Assembly (NCBI GenBank): GCA_028023455.1
Contig: JAQFVV010000063.1
Location: 4,271,081 to 4,335,080 of the forward strand
Source: Epiperipatus broadwayi
Taxonomy: Eukaryota > Onychophora > Udeonychophora > Euonychophora > Peripatidae
Reading direction: 5' to 3'
Length of the DNA stretch: 64,000 bases
Shown: piece by piece, positions 22,195 to 35,212 of the stretch
Layout of the letters: the number at the start of each line of letters is the position of its first letter
How positions within the stretch are numbered: the stretch's first letter is position 1
Notes under the pieces: generated by a model
The model's input: only the letters and a program-made list of their open reading frames with translations
Told to the model about the DNA's origin: nothing
Database searches by the model: none
Translations under genes and position numbers: made by a program

Positions 22195-23430
22195 TAGAAA
22201 AGTTTCATTTTCACATTAATGGAATATTCCAAATGTAGATAATTTGGTTTATGCTCCAACAAGTTTTCACTATGATGAAGAAGTAAAGGATTTTTATATG
22301 GATGTACAAAATGCTTTTGAAGTTTTGACTAATAGAAAATACGCATTTTAAAATTGTAACGTTCTTAATAGTTCAACATAAAAAGTGACTACTGATTAAT
22401 GAGATGTGAGATATGCGTTAATGCAAAACTAAAGAGATGCAAACCAATTAAGAAAGTCAGTATTAATAGTTAATATTTCTAATCTTTAGAAATACCCTAA
22501 TGAATTTAAATTATAATTTGCAAATCATTTTAAAATATTAACAGACTTTGAAGATGGTTCAGATTTTATTGAATTCAGTAAGAATATTACTGATACTCTA
22601 TTAAGAAATATAAGAAAGATATAGCTGGTATAAAAAGCAGTATTTTACTAATAAATTTTCTTTTGAATGAAGACAATAGTATTAAAAGTTTAAAAATAAC
22701 TCATTAAAAAGAATGGAATAGGTAGAGAATAGATATGAGAAACAGTTAATAATGATATAAGAAAATTGTATTAAAAGTTATAAGCTAAGATATTGGTATT
22801 GAAAGGAAAAATATTTCTGCATTAAAAAGAAAAGCACTTAAGGATTCTATGAAGTATCTTTTAAAATTATTATAACTTCTGAACTGCATAACATTAAAAT
22901 GATAAAGTAAGAGAAGCAATTAAATCTATCAAGAAGGAAAAATTACCAGGAAATGGTGGAATTATTATTGATATTTGGAATTTATCATTTATTTTAAAAG
23001 AAATAGGTGAAGAAATAGAAAAATTGTTGGCAAAGTTATATACCAAATGTCTAAATGATAAAAATGTAGTACATGATTGGAAGAATGCAGCAATAATATT
23101 GATATTTAAGAAAAGTGATCAAAAAGATATTAGAAATTGCAGACCTACTAATTTTGCAGCATTTGTATACAAAATCATTACCACTATAATTATAACACTT
23201 TTTAGCAAATTTTTCATTTTAACCAACCAAAAGGTCAAGCTTACTTTTAAAGTGATTTTAGCATAGTAGATCACATTTAAATATTGAAAGTATTTTTAGA
23301 ATGAATATGAGTTGCCCTTATGCTTTGTATTTGTAAATTATTTAGATTCTATTAACAGTGTGTGGAAATTTAAATACTATTTTAGATGATCAACAAATGG
23401 TAATAAAGAATCATATTCATTGGAAATATA
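22195..23430 (+). pseudogene. RTE retrotransposon relic: endonuclease piece to early RT
   Basis: Endonuclease motif VYAPTSFHYDEEVKDFY at about 22244-22295 (the RTE VYAPTSxxxDEExxxFY block), then a linker (ANHFKIL near 22520), then the RT start with VREAIKSIKKEKLPGNGG (22908-22960), VHDWKNAAIILIFKKSDQKD (23071-23130) and NCRPTNF. After a break, FSIVDHI, a decayed counterpart of FSTIDHI in the 1-1250 copy, appears near 23265. Many stops and frameshifts; the polymerase catalytic motif was not reached. Probably the same family as the copy at the window start, which carries the part missing here. Confidence 0.8.
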
Positions 23431-24061
23431 AGTTTGTGTGCATGTAGTGGTTTTAATTAATTACTAATGATATTATCACATTACTCTCTAATCTGATTTT
23501 TGGAGAGATGATGTAATAGGTAGCTTAGGTTTCAAAATGTATATTTAAGAAAATAGTGTATTTTACTTAAGCATATTAAAATATAGGCAAGTATATGTTA
23601 AAAGTATAAATCATTAAATTATTGTGATCACCATCTTTTGTTGGCTCACATCCATATATATGGTCAACTATAGAAATATATTTCTATTGCATTTCTGTAA
23701 AGTTTTTGATTTATGTACTATGATATTTGGTAGCCCAAAATTGGGTATAAAGTTTGTATGGTTTATTTCTCTACCATCTTTTGTGTTTTGTTGGTTACAT
23801 TTTATTTGATTATTCAATATGATGGTTGGTGAATTATTCCCTCATATTGTTATGGTTTGTGTATATAAACAAAGGGATTAAATTTGCATGCCTCAGGCTA
23901 TGAAATAAAAACACTCTAAATGTTGAACAAAAGATTAAGAATAGAATGAATCCACCTATTCTTGGAGTTTGATATTTATAATCATACCTTTGTCAACATT
24001 GTTGGTTATTCAGAATAAAATTAACATACCAGCCAGATGAAATATAGCACTTAATAGATAT
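23431..24061. other. AT-rich DNA, no gene seen
   Basis: One 61-residue plus-strand open frame at 23624-23809 shows no recognisable domain. Confidence 0.4.
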
Positions 24062-24280
24062 TAAACTAATAATTAAGCAAATATTTTATCCAGCGCCGTG
24101 CTTGCAATTATATTTCATTCCAATATCAGCCTTTCAAGCTAATTGAGCACGCGCCTTTTGAGTGTTAAATAAATGAATACTCTCTTCTTCAATCCAAGAT
24201 ATAGTATTTATGCAGGAATAAAAAGGCGCATGCTCAATTAGCTTGAAAGGCTGATATTGGAATGAAATAAACTAATAATT
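24062..24280. mobile_element. 193-bp foldback element with exact 13-bp target-site duplication
   Basis: TAAACTAATAATT at 24062-24074 is repeated at 24268-24280. Inside, 24112-24159 and 24221-24268 form a 48-bp inverted repeat with one mismatch. The loop and arms (AGTGTTAAATAAATGAATAC, CCAAGATATAGTATTTATGC) are a diverged copy of R336, so this is a one-unit foldback of the same superfamily. The ~63-nt stem domain at 24093-24155 parallels that of R336. Confidence 0.8.
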
Positions 24281-25922
24281 GTATAAGGTTGTTGACAAAA
24301 TTTCTTTTAACACCTTGATTATAATAATTAAATAAAATTTAATACATAAACATTAAACTTAGCACATTGTATATGTAAACAAAGTAAATAATGTTTTTTT
24401 AGGTTATGAATTAAAAGCACTCTAAAAAAAAAAAAAAAGTATAAGATCTCATTCACCTATTGCTGGTGTTGTTTTTTTTTTTTTTTTAGGGAGTGGGGGG
24501 GGTGTTTTTGCTTATCATTTAATTATGAATAACCAATCATTTAATTTTTAAAACAATAATAGATCGCTCACTCAATTGGTTATGAACTATTTTATCTGGA
24601 ATAAAAAATTAAACTTGGTTTTAATATCTTGGCTACCTGAAAAAAATGCAATTTTTGGTATTAAACTCAAGTCTTGTGCATAGATGTAAGTACTAATCGA
24701 TTCATTAACTGTGATATAAGCTTAATAAAGCATTAATGGTAATTTCTTTTTTCTCTCTTTATAAAAAAAAAAAAAAACAGTAAGTGTAAATAAAACCTTT
24801 TTTGTCAAGGTAGCTATTACAATATTGTTGTTATTTAGTCTTTTTTAAAAAATAAAAATAAAAAATCAGAATTTGTGCATTTTTTTAATTTCTGCACATT
24901 AAATAATTTACATTTTGATTATGTACTTCTCTTATTTTCATTTTAATCTTTTTTTTTTTAATTTTAAAAACCTATCTCTTAACTATTTTTGGAGCCATAA
25001 CTTTACTTAAGAAAATAAGTACCCTTTTGAGGATTATATGTCTAGCATATATAAAAATATTATATGTTTTTTTTCTTCCAATCATTTCTTGTTTTCTAGA
25101 TTTTTTTTTCTTCTACTTATATATCATTTAATAAAAATACTTACTGTCTACATGTTATCGTCAAAAATTTAACTTTGGATTAAATTCCCATTGTTACTTT
25201 CAGTCGGTGCATGTTTGTCAGTGTTAGTGAATGTGTGTGTGTATATACATATATATATATATGATTAGAATCAGTTGGGTTGTTGTTGTTTTTTTACTTG
25301 AAAAAGTTGTTGGTAAAGGGCCAATGTTATCAATTAGTTAGAATATGATAAATGCACATCAATAAAATATAATGAAATATTAATTATATTGGCTATTTTT
25401 GAAAGCAAAAAAAGGGTATAGAAACGATTATGAGCATAGACAATGATAAAAAAAATTGTGAGCATTCATTCTTAATGCATATCTTTCTTGACAAAATGGA
25501 GACATAATTAATAGATCAAAGGTTTATTATGTAACAATTTTGAATTTTTATAACAAACATATTTCTTTTACAAGATAATTTTTCACCTTAAATATTAACT
25601 ATCAGATTTTTCCCCCTCTTAAGGCAGTAAATTATAAATTTTGTTATATTATTTAAACAATTAATATTTTCATTAAGAAATTAAAGTTTTCTAGCGTATA
25701 TCGCATTTGTATCACTTCATTAAAAAAAGATATGACATAATCGATCTCACCAAAGAATCACTTACTTAAAATCTTTTTATCTGCAATTAAAATCTTTAAA
25801 ACAGATTTGAAATTAAATGTGATTTTTAGAGTAAAGTTTCATTTTTCAAATTGCACTTAAAATTGGCAATATTTAAGATCATTGGAACATTTTTTTTTTC
25901 TGAAAAAATTGTCCAAAATTCA
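24281..25922. other. AT-rich DNA, no gene seen
   Basis: A and T runs near 24425-24438 and 24472-24488, and a (TA)n tract near 25248-25262. No gene or bounded repeat was supported. Confidence 0.45.
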
Positions 25923-26031
25923 AGCGTTGTTAGCCGAGAGGTCAGCGCAGCCGCCTTGCAAGCAAGCAGTTGGTTGCAGACAGTTGTTGTTGGTTCGCCT
26001 CCTGGCCGATGCTATGACATATGAAAAAAAC
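25923..26031 (+). repeat. tRNA-derived SINE-like sequence
   Basis: AGCGTTG (25923-25929) and CGATGCT (26007-26013) can pair as a seven-base acceptor stem. The A-box-like TTAGCCGAGAGGTCAGCGC and B-box-like TTGGTTCGCCTCC are spaced as in a tRNA. The anticodon-like loop CTTGCAA is followed by an inserted repeat around AAGCAGTTGGTTGC, so a functional tRNA is unlikely. The tail ATGACATATGAAAAAAA resembles the SINE at 18232-18326. Confidence 0.55.
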
Positions 26032-29000
26032 AATTCATTGTTTATTGTAATAAAATGAGTTTCTTTTCCTTATTTAGCTGTGATTCTTGCTTTTTAATAT
26101 TATTTTTAATATTTATTAAGATTTTTTTTTTTAGCATCATTTGATTTTTAATTATAATGTAGTTATTACAATTTGGTTAAGTTATTTCTGTTAGCTCAAA
26201 ATAAACAAATATTAAAAATACAGATATGACTTAGGACTTCTATACCAAATATAATATATAAATATTGAAAGAAAAAAAAGTTTTTAATTAATAAATTTAT
26301 TTATTTTGAAAAATGAATAATGTAGATAAACATTAATGGAGTTTTCATTGTATTATTGGCTTGATTTTTTTTTTTTTTTGGAAAAACAGGTAAATTGTTC
26401 TTTTATTAAATTTATTTATTTCGTTTTTAAATTTGATTTGTTGGGGGAAAATAATATATATTATGCAATTTATGAATATACTCTAATGATATGTCATGAT
26501 CATGCATAATTAAACTATAGGCTTGAAAGACATGTTAAATGCTGAAATGAATATTATTTGAAGATATACAGAAATTTCTCATCTAAGACTTGAATTTTTC
26601 CTTAAACACCTTTAACATTTAAGTACTATCTGTACATTACTGCTAAATATGTTACTAATCTTTAAATTTATATAAAGTTTGACTATTATTATTATTAGAT
26701 TATTGAGAACAGGAGCTTATACCTAGTTTTATGTTTTCAAGAAAAAATTTGAGGCTTGGATGAAAGTTTCTATCATTTTTTTAATGTAGAAGAACTTTAA
26801 TATTTATTTAGAGTATTTAACATCATTATTTTATTAATTATTTAAAGACATTATGAATTTTTTATTTTACTTACATATTATGTTTATTGATTGTTTGTTT
26901 TAAGGTAACTTAAAATTTAGAGTATTACCATGCTCTACAGTAAATATTATTGATCTATATATTGTTTAATTATAACTATTGTCAAATTAGGGATAGTAGA
27001 AGTTGATACCTAGTTGATGGTATTTAGGTGAAAATTTGAAACATATGTGATTATTATTTATTTCATGTTATAATATATTCATGTATTATACATTGTTTAT
27101 TTATTTTCATATATATTATTAAGATTTAACTCATATTTTTTTAAAATTTGATAAAATATCTATACAAATAAGCTACTAGAGAAATAAAAGGAAATTATCA
27201 TAATATGATTGTTTTGGGGGGTTGATAACATCTCATGGCTTTTGATTTTGAAGGATTGTAAGAATAGGAACTTGATATATAAACAAATTAGAGAAAAGCA
27301 ATAATATATTATTAAAAAGGAAATATGTGTATATATATTAGATACTGTGGGATCTTGTGAGACAAGAAAAGAAGCTGATTAAAAAGTTTGTAAGAATTTT
27401 TGTGCTTGAAGTAAAAGCATATGCATTAATCTAGTATCAAAAATAAAATATATATTTTTAATTAAATTCTGCCAATAGTAGATTTGTAGATGATTAGACT
27501 GAAAGCTTTTCAAAGATCTGATAATTATGCAATTATTATATATTTTTAAATATATTTAGTTCATCATCATCATCATTTTTATTAATTATACTTTTGTACA
27601 ATTAAAAAATATTTAAAAATAGCTGTCTAATGATAATAGATTATGCATTTAGAAATTAGAAAGGTGAAAGGATTAAAAGATTTATACGTTTTTGGAGGGA
27701 GAAATACCATGATAATAGTAAATACTTGTTTTTAAAATTACAAAAAGAAAGGTATTCGGAATTTTAATGTGATAAAAAGACATTTCATCTGGTTAAAGAT
27801 AGAAGAATTATCACATGGTAGAATTAAAATGTTTAAATGTGAAGGGAAAACAAACGTATTGAAGCAGTGATAATGCTAAAGTGATAAAGTATCATTAGAG
27901 AAAATAATTACTAATAAAATGGGAAGAATGGATAAATAATTTGTATGATAGAAATTATAAGTCTTATATTATTTGAAAAAAAAAATAAAGATAAGGGAAA
28001 TAATAAAATAAGTACAATAATAGAGAGAAGATTTTTTTAAAATATATAATTCACATATTGTCAATTTTATTACTTAAGAACGCAATCAGTAGTGAAAAAG
28101 ATTAATGCAGTAAAATATAAGTATTGTAAATGATTCGTTTATAATCACATATAATTAAAATGTTATCGGAACACTAGAACGGTTGGTTGTTCTTTAACAG
28201 TTCAGACAAACTTCTGTCTTTAATTTATCTTGAATTTGTAAAAGATAATGGATATTTTCCTTATACTTTAAATAAAATATAGGATCATGAAAAAATGTAA
28301 TTAAATAAAAATTGATCTTTATTTATTCACTAATGTAATTTCTAAATAATTAAACCAACATAAAAATCTATTGTATTTAAGTCCATCTAAATGAATATCG
28401 CCGAGTTAAATCTTGAATAAAAAAAAAAAAAAAGAATATTTAAACACTTGAAAAACATCGGGCCTTAAATTGATCTATATCATCAGATAAGAGTTTAAAT
28501 AATAATAACAAAAATGAATTTCCCCAATATTTTATTATATAAATGGTTAATCACAGAATAATTTATATATATATATATTATTTGATTCTATCTTTTAAAA
28601 TAAAATAGTAACAAAATGTACACATTTTGTTTAAGCCAAAAAAAAAAAAAAAAATAGATACCGAAATATCACACCATCTAAGTGAGAAGTCCCTTCCTTT
28701 TATCCACTGGTCCATCGTAATCCTTGTTCCTTCTTTCTGATTCCAATGCATAGAAACAATTTTTCTTAAGTAGAGAAGACAAGCATGAATGATAATGATC
28801 AAGGATTTGAATTCAATGACTTTTTCTTTTAAATTCTGATATTTTTCTTTCAAGTACACAAACATATCCACGTTTGTGAAATAACAGATACTTGAGCACT
28901 GCAAGATTACACATCACTGGCTTTATTTATTTTTTATTTGTAATATTATATAAAGAGAATTCTTTCATTGACAAAATTCACTTATATCCAAATGAGTAAT

Positions 29001-30066
29001 AAATGCTAACGTTTTTCTTTTTCAAGTTAAAAAAGTGAAATGTTGATTGCTTAATGTCACATATAAGTTGAGTTGATCACTCTTGTGAAATTCACTGATC
29101 AGAAACATGAAATCCTAGATTTTAATGGAATATTTTTTAGCAGCTGACTTACAATATGCATTTTGATGGGGTTTTTTTATTACATTTTGCCATTTCCTCT
29201 GGAATTTCATCAACAAACTGCCCCAATTGAATGGGCGGACAGTTGGATTTATCCTCCCATAGTTTTATAAATTAATCATTTAATTAATAAAATTTGATAA
29301 ATTTTTAACTGGGAAAATAAACATGTCCATTCTAGGCAATGATAAAATTACAGGAACTCAAGTTACTGTGTTCAGTTCTATTTATATCATATCTCTGCTG
29401 ATGTTAATGTTACCATGACAACTGTTCAATATCACTCTAAAATAACTTGATATAAGAAAATTGTTTAAAAATTTTGCCTCCAATTAATACATGAAATGAA
29501 GATTTTAAAATATTGGATACAGAGGGGAAAAAATTCCTGTTTTAAAATTTCAATATTATTTTTCATTTTCAATCAAAAATAAAGAATTCATATTATATTT
29601 TCAACACCTTTTAATGAATATATATTTTACATGTATTTTTAATAATATATTCCAATACTAATTAATAGACAAACATATGTGAAACATAAAACACTTAATT
29701 TTATAATAGGTAAGTTGTTATGGTGAATGTAGTAACAGAAATTGAAATATGTAATAATTTAGTCATAATGATTTTATTTAAGTGATTTTTTTATGATTCA
29801 CTTAATTATTTCCCAGAATCTATTTATGCATTCACTTATTTATATATTTTCTAAAATTGATCACAACCAGTTTATGATTTGATGCTAATATTAATAATAA
29901 ATAAGAATGTTTTTTTGAATAGTATAGTTGCCATAGTTACATGGTTAACACTAATACTTCAACACCTCCATTATTCATAGATCAAGTAAAATGAAATGAA
30001 ACAAGATCAACAAACTTCTTTATTTTTTTATATATACTGTGACATACAACACTAATCTGGGCACTT

Positions 30067-30147
<81 letters not shown>
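26032..30147. other. AT-rich DNA, no gene seen
   Basis: About 4 kb with no recognisable domain in any frame. A 108-residue minus-strand open frame (28578-28904) crosses an A run and shows no motif. A long (TA)n array occupies about 30070-30147 and forms the left flank of the next repeat. Confidence 0.5.
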
Positions 30148-30150
<3 letters not shown>

Positions 30151-30159
30151 ACTGTTTAT

Positions 30160-31378
30160 TTAGATATGGTGCAAATATATTGGCATTTGGTAAAAGCTAA
30201 AAAAATAAAAGTAAATTTAGATTTTTTTTTTATTATAATTTTTTTTTTTTTTTATGTAATATAGAAATAAAAGTAGAATTGGAGAGAACAAAAGAATTCC
30301 AAAAGTAAAATAAAAAGATAAGCTAAAAGAAAAATATTTTGGCTAATTAAAGAATTAAAGATGACCGAAAGATTTGATAAAAAATGAGAACTTTGTAATT
30401 GAAAAATGAGTAAAGACCGTACAAGATTATGAACCAAAAATGCCATGATAATAGCATGCGCAGAAGTCTGAAAACTGGGCCTCTAGTATAAAAGGCAGAG
30501 GCCAGTTTGAAGAACGTCTTGTTTCGTTTGCTTCTCTAGTTAGTCCTGAATAACAATAATATGTCCAGGATCGCTTCGCTGAAATAATTCGGCATGCTGG
30601 AGTGAACCGGAGCTTCTGCGGACATCGTGCCTGAAGATGTACACCAGAAAAGCCTTCGTGATCGACTAGGAGAATGGACCACAAGATCAAATAATAACCA
30701 AAAGGCCAAGCTCATTCTACCCAAAAAACTATGCATAGTTATCTACTACTGAATTCACTAAACTTACCAGTAAGTTATACTTCGTTATTTCTGACTGTGA
30801 CAAATTTAACCATTTTACAAACAACTTGTAAAAAAATAAGCTTATATTAGGACCCCGATAGAGACTTTCATTTTTCTGTACAAGAGACTTTTGTTTATAC
30901 CAGAACTTTTTAATTAATTGTTTAACTATTATTTTTCTTATTAATGGATTTACATCTGAATTAACTTATGTTCTCTCCAATTTATTTAATTAGCAACTTA
31001 ATGTGAAATATTTTAGTTTGTAAGAATAAAAATATTTCCAATACCAATTTTCATTTGTACGTTATTAGTGATAGTTATTATTTTTTATTATTAAATTTAT
31101 TACTAGTTTAATAAGATTTAAAAATGTAATTTACCTTTGCCAATATGTTTTGAATAAGCCCCGGGAATAATAATATTTAAAAGATAATTCTAGTTTACGG
31201 TAGAATTACCGATTCTTAAAAGCATTTTTTCTTTTTAATTTGAGAGATGTTATATGATGGTTTCAGTGGGTTCTTGTAGAACTCTGGTGCCTTTCAAATA
31301 AATTAAAAACTGGTTTCATCGATAGCATAATTCTCCACAATTACTAGGCCGAGTTGATCAGGAAATATAGTTATGTTT
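30160..31378 (+). repeat. LTR-like dispersed repeat, copy 1
   Basis: Shares ordered blocks with 47020-48339 over about 1.2 kb: ATATTGGCATTTGGTAA at the start, the segment around TAAAGATGACCGAAA, CTTTGCCAATATG with AAGCCCCG, and AGGAAATATAGTTATGTT at the end. A TATAAAAGG box at 30487-30495 and an AATAAA downstream fit a solo LTR or similar. It sits between (TA)n tracts (to 30147 and from about 31479), so a target duplication cannot be read. No coding capacity. Confidence 0.5.
30487..30495 (+). promoter_or_regulatory. TATA box of LTR-like repeat
   Basis: TATAAAAGG inside a locally GC-richer stretch; the second copy has the decayed form TCTAAAAGG near 47470. It is a plausible Pol II core promoter; activity is unknown. 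Confidence 0.4.
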
Positions 31379-32202
31379 TTAGAAATAGAAATACAACTTT
31401 CTTCTTTTTTGGACATAACTTGATCAACTCGCGCATTTTATATTGCGTGTAGAGACCTAGCAAAACAGAAAACGTTATAATATATATATATATAAAGTTG
31501 TTATATCCTGTTTGTTTTTGTATTATGTAAGATATAATTGTTTATTAAATTAACAATAAATAAGCATTGTAAGAGTTTTTTGAATAAACTTTCTATTAGA
31601 TATTGCACAATCTGATAGGAAAATATCTGAATTTTGAATATCAATATGGTACAAATTATTGAAAAAGAAATAAAATGATTTCCTAATCAAATCCATATAA
31701 TCCAGTGAATTCGTTTTTGGTTATTGTTATTTTATTAATTGATTAAATATTCATGATGATTTCTTTCTTCATTGTATTTTTATTTTAAAATTTGTATTTT
31801 TTTATAATTTTATTTAGTTGTTTTGTGAATGAGCTACGTTTTTTTTTTAAATATATATTTTTAAAAATTTTATTACAGTTATTTGTCTGAGCAGTAAAAA
31901 CACTCGAATTCAGTTCTAAGCACTTATAACTTCAAATTAAGTACATTTCACTGTTTATTTATATCACTTATTTTTAACATGTGAAAAAAAAAAAGATCTA
32001 GATTTGAAAAAGTTTGACATTTTTGTATTTTCATTTTATTTTGTAACAAAATTTATTGCCAACTGATCTTAAAAACAATTTAATTTAAACTTTTAGGCGT
32101 CTTGCTAATGAAAATCAAATTGGAATCATGTTGAAAAGACTATATAACAAATATTAGAAGAACCCCCCTCCCCCAATCGTAATGATTCTGCATTTAAAGC
32201 AA

Positions 32203-32230
<28 letters not shown>
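31379..32230. other. Non-coding AT-rich DNA
   Basis: Holds the right half of a short inverted repeat CGAGTTGATCA/TGATCAACTCG (about 31350-31424), a (TA)n tract near 31480-31494, and a (TA)n(GA)n microsatellite at about 32205-32232 next to the PLE. Confidence 0.45.
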
Positions 32231-32233
<3 letters not shown>

Positions 32234-32411
32234 AAACTATAATGTTTTCCTGAAGGTTTGTGATAATGGTTTTTCAGTTGTATTTTTATATTGGACTGTT
32301 TCCACCATCTAATGTGAATATTGGATGTCTTTAAAAAAATTTAACTTTATTTAAATATTCCAAATACATTCAACTGTTAGTAATAGCACATATAACAGGT
32401 TAATATATATG

Positions 32412-32456
32412 CACAATGTTTTGAGAGGTATATAATTTTCCCCTCTTCTTCAGGTG
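32412..32456 (-). ncRNA. Decayed minimal hammerhead in PLE pseudo-LTR (left arm)
   Basis: Minus order: CAC, CTGAAGA (fits CTGANGA), stem II AGAGG/CCTCT, CAAAAC where CGAAAC is expected, ATTGTG. The change CG to CA in the core box is what CpG decay on the other strand would produce. The 3-bp CAC/GTG stem I and short stem III match the reduced hammerheads reported from PLEs. Confidence 0.5.
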
Positions 32457-32623
32457 TTGCTGGCCTGACCAATGACACTACTAAGATATGATTCAAACCT
32501 GGACCCTTACATTCTTGAGTATTGAATTTTAAGGTAAGGGCATTAACTTAAAATTCAATACTCAAAAATCAAAGGGACCAGGTTCTAATCTCATGCCAGT
32601 ATTCTCACTGGTTAGGCCAGCAA

Positions 32624-32666
32624 CACCTGAATAAAAGGAGAAAATAATACCTCTAGAAATGTTGTG
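32624..32666 (+). ncRNA. Decayed minimal hammerhead in PLE pseudo-LTR (right arm)
   Basis: Mirror of 32412-32456: CAC, CTGAATA (G8 lost), stem II AGGAG/CCTCT region, GAAAT intact, GTTGTG. Between them the two arms preserve both core boxes. Confidence 0.5.
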
Positions 32667-32799
32667 CATATATACTAACCTATTTGATGTGCTATTACTA
32701 ACAGTTGAATGTATTTGGAATATTTAAATAAAGTTAAGTTTTTCTAAAGTCATCCAATACTCGTATTAGATGATGGAAATAGTCCAATATAAAAATACA

Positions 32800-35115
32800 A
32801 CTGAAACACCACCATTACAAACCTTCAGTAAAACACTAAGTATTTGGTATGTACCCGATACTATATCAAACTTTAGACATTACGAAAAATTATCTCCAAA
32901 GCTGCCCAAAGTAGAAAATCATTTAACTTTCTTGTGTAAATTTGAAGGGATTATTCCTAAAGGTTTCCACCTAAAACCTCCAATTCATTCCCAGAGAGCT
33001 GAGAAAATTACTGAGATCAAGTGAAGCTCTTTTCAGAGAATGTGTTCACGGGTTGTCTAAGTATCAAACAGTGCATTCCATTAATAATGTAGAAGTTTTC
33101 TAAAAAATAAACTTACTGATGAAGACTTCATGAGAGTTTTTCAAGCAGTAAGAAAATCATATTCTACATTATGTGGCAAAATAAAAGAATGCCAAAAGAA
33201 GAAACTTTCCAAACTACATAGGCATATCAAAAATCATAATGTACCAAGCAGTGTACCAACTTCATCTGTTAAAAATTTCAGTTCTAAACATCTAATAGAT
33301 ACTGAAATTTCTGTTCTTGAAAGAGGATTAAACTTTGCCAGAACACTGTTTAATATCCCTTTATTAGATATAATGGCAGCCACTGATGAAGTCATTCAAA
33401 AATTGCCTTTAGAAGAAGCAGCAGCAGAATTATGCTGAAGAATAAAAAGACCACTTGGAAAGCAACAAAAATTGAAGTCAAATATATTCTATTGGTGAGA
33501 GGAAAGTAATTAAACTTTCAAAATAGATAAATATATGATTATTCTCCCTGCTGACAATGGCAATGCAACAGTTGTAGTGGATATAACTTATTATGACAAC
33601 TTAATACAAGAACTCCTCACAGCAGGCCAATGTACAAAAGTGGCAAAAAATCCGATACAAAGTTATAAGCATTACTCAGAAATCATCTCAGGTACTTCAC
33701 TGATTCAGAAAAAAAAGTAGAATAACGTTATATTTCAGCAAAATTCCTCATTTTTATTATTTACCTAAAATCTTTAAGGATCATGTTAAGACCTATTGTT
33801 AGTTCTAGAAATTCACTTTGCCAAAATTTGTCAAGATTTCTCTTCACAATTCTAAGTCCTTTGGCATACAAGACCCAGTCCTTTGTCCAGGATTATTAGA
33901 CACTTTGTAGAATTAATCAAGAACATGAAAATTGAAAGACTGATTTACTGGTAAGCTTTAATGTGGAAAGTTTATTCATGAACGTACCATGTGAAGAATT
34001 GTCTATTATAAGGAAAAGATTAAATGGTGATAATAGTTTACAAACCAGAACAGCTCTTCCTATTGATAGTATAATGGAACTATAACATTCGGCATAAAAA
34101 CAACCTACTTCCAATATAACACAATTCGAAAAAAATCAAGGAATGACTATGGGCTCACAATTGTCACCCCTGATTAGCAATATTTACATGGAAGAACTTG
34201 AAACCTCAGCCATAAAAACTCCATATTCACTTAATGTTTGGCTTTGCTATGTAGATGATACCTTTGTTGTATGGCCATAGGGTGAAGCACTGCTATAAAC
34301 ATTCTGGAAATACATCAACATATCCCTTTCAATTAAATTCACAATAGAATGAAAACGAACAAAAATTGTCATTCTTAGATGATCTTGTGACAAAACTTCT
34401 CATGGTGAAATCAAAAGTACAGTTTACAGAAAACCCAGACACACAGAAAAATACCTAGCCTATATATCCAATCATACCAGAAATACAAAACAGGAGTTAT
34501 ACTATCACCATGGAACAGAACAAAATATTTTTTTTCCACAAATCAGCAATTTGGAAAAAGAAATGATTTATATAGAACAAACTCTTATAAAAAATAGTTA
34601 TCCATTAGCTGTTATTAAGAAAACCTTAAATAGACAACAAAAAGAATGATCAAAAGAAAAAACAATTTTCAGTACTGTAGTATACCAATACATTCCAAAA
34701 ATAGACAAATTAAGGAAAATATGCAATCTATATAACATCAGAACAGCTTTCCAGAAACCATACCACACTATGAGGAATTCTATCATCTACAAAGCCTAAA
34801 GTTGAAATGCTAAAAAGAAAAAACTGCATTTATGAAATACCATGTAAATGTGGAAGAATATATATTGGTGAGATTAGTCATCCCATTGAAAAGTGTTTTC
34901 AAGAACACAAACTGATGATTAGAAGATAGAAAACAGATGTGTCTAAGATAGCAGACCATGTATGGGTCAATGAACATATTGTTCAATTGGGAAAATCCAA
35001 AACTATTGGATAGAGAAGAAAAGCTACAAAGAAGAAAATTTAAAGAAGCTGCACATGACAATGACAATCAATCCCATAAGTCAACCTAGTGTTACTAAAC
35101 ATAATGCATGCAAAC
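32800..35115 (+). pseudogene. Penelope RT and GIY-YIG endonuclease gene, decayed
   Basis: Fragments appear in family order on the plus strand. N-terminal IIPKGFHLKPP at about 32950; GLNFARTLFNIP at about 33330; LPADNGNATVVVD at about 33540-33580 (PLE RT N-terminal motif); MGSQLSPLISNIYMEEL at about 34149-34200; catalytic Y-V-D-D at 34248-34259; VYRKPRHTEKYLAY at about 34420-34460; connector YIPKIDKLRKIC at about 34690; CxC motif C-K-C-G before R-I-Y-I-G-E at about 34843-34872 (GIY-YIG nuclease). The enzyme class joins a telomerase-related RT to a nicking nuclease and copies RNA into target DNA. Stops and frameshifts near 33023, 33436, 33718, 33800-34080, 34280, 34340 and 34930 inactivate it. 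Confidence 0.9.
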
Positions 35116-35212
35116 CATTAATCAATGTTGCTCTTAGGAAAAAGTGGAGAAATCAGGAAGAACCTCATAGATAAGTATATGTAATTTCTACTGACTGTCG
35201 TATTTGACAGGA

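Larger units (their letters stand above)
32244..32836. repeat. PLE 5' pseudo-LTR palindrome
   Basis: Arms mirror about a centre near 32539; for example TATTGGACTGTTTCCACC on the left matches the reverse complement of GGAAATAGTCCAATA on the right. The right arm is a direct repeat of 35237-35469. Each arm contains one hammerhead-like segment and a B-box-like sequence. Confidence 0.8.

Noticed and set aside
28578-28904. 108-residue minus-strand open frame
   Set aside because: Includes a homopolymer-encoded Phe run; no motif or supporting context.
30625-30665. CTGAAGA ... GAAAAGCC, hammerhead-like boxes in the LTR-like repeat
   Set aside because: Stem II is two pairs at best, stem I does not pair, and the motif is absent from the second copy near 47600.
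33110-33400. CTGATGA at 33117 and 33382
   Set aside because: Both lie in the decayed PLE coding sequence without a GAAA box or pairing stems.
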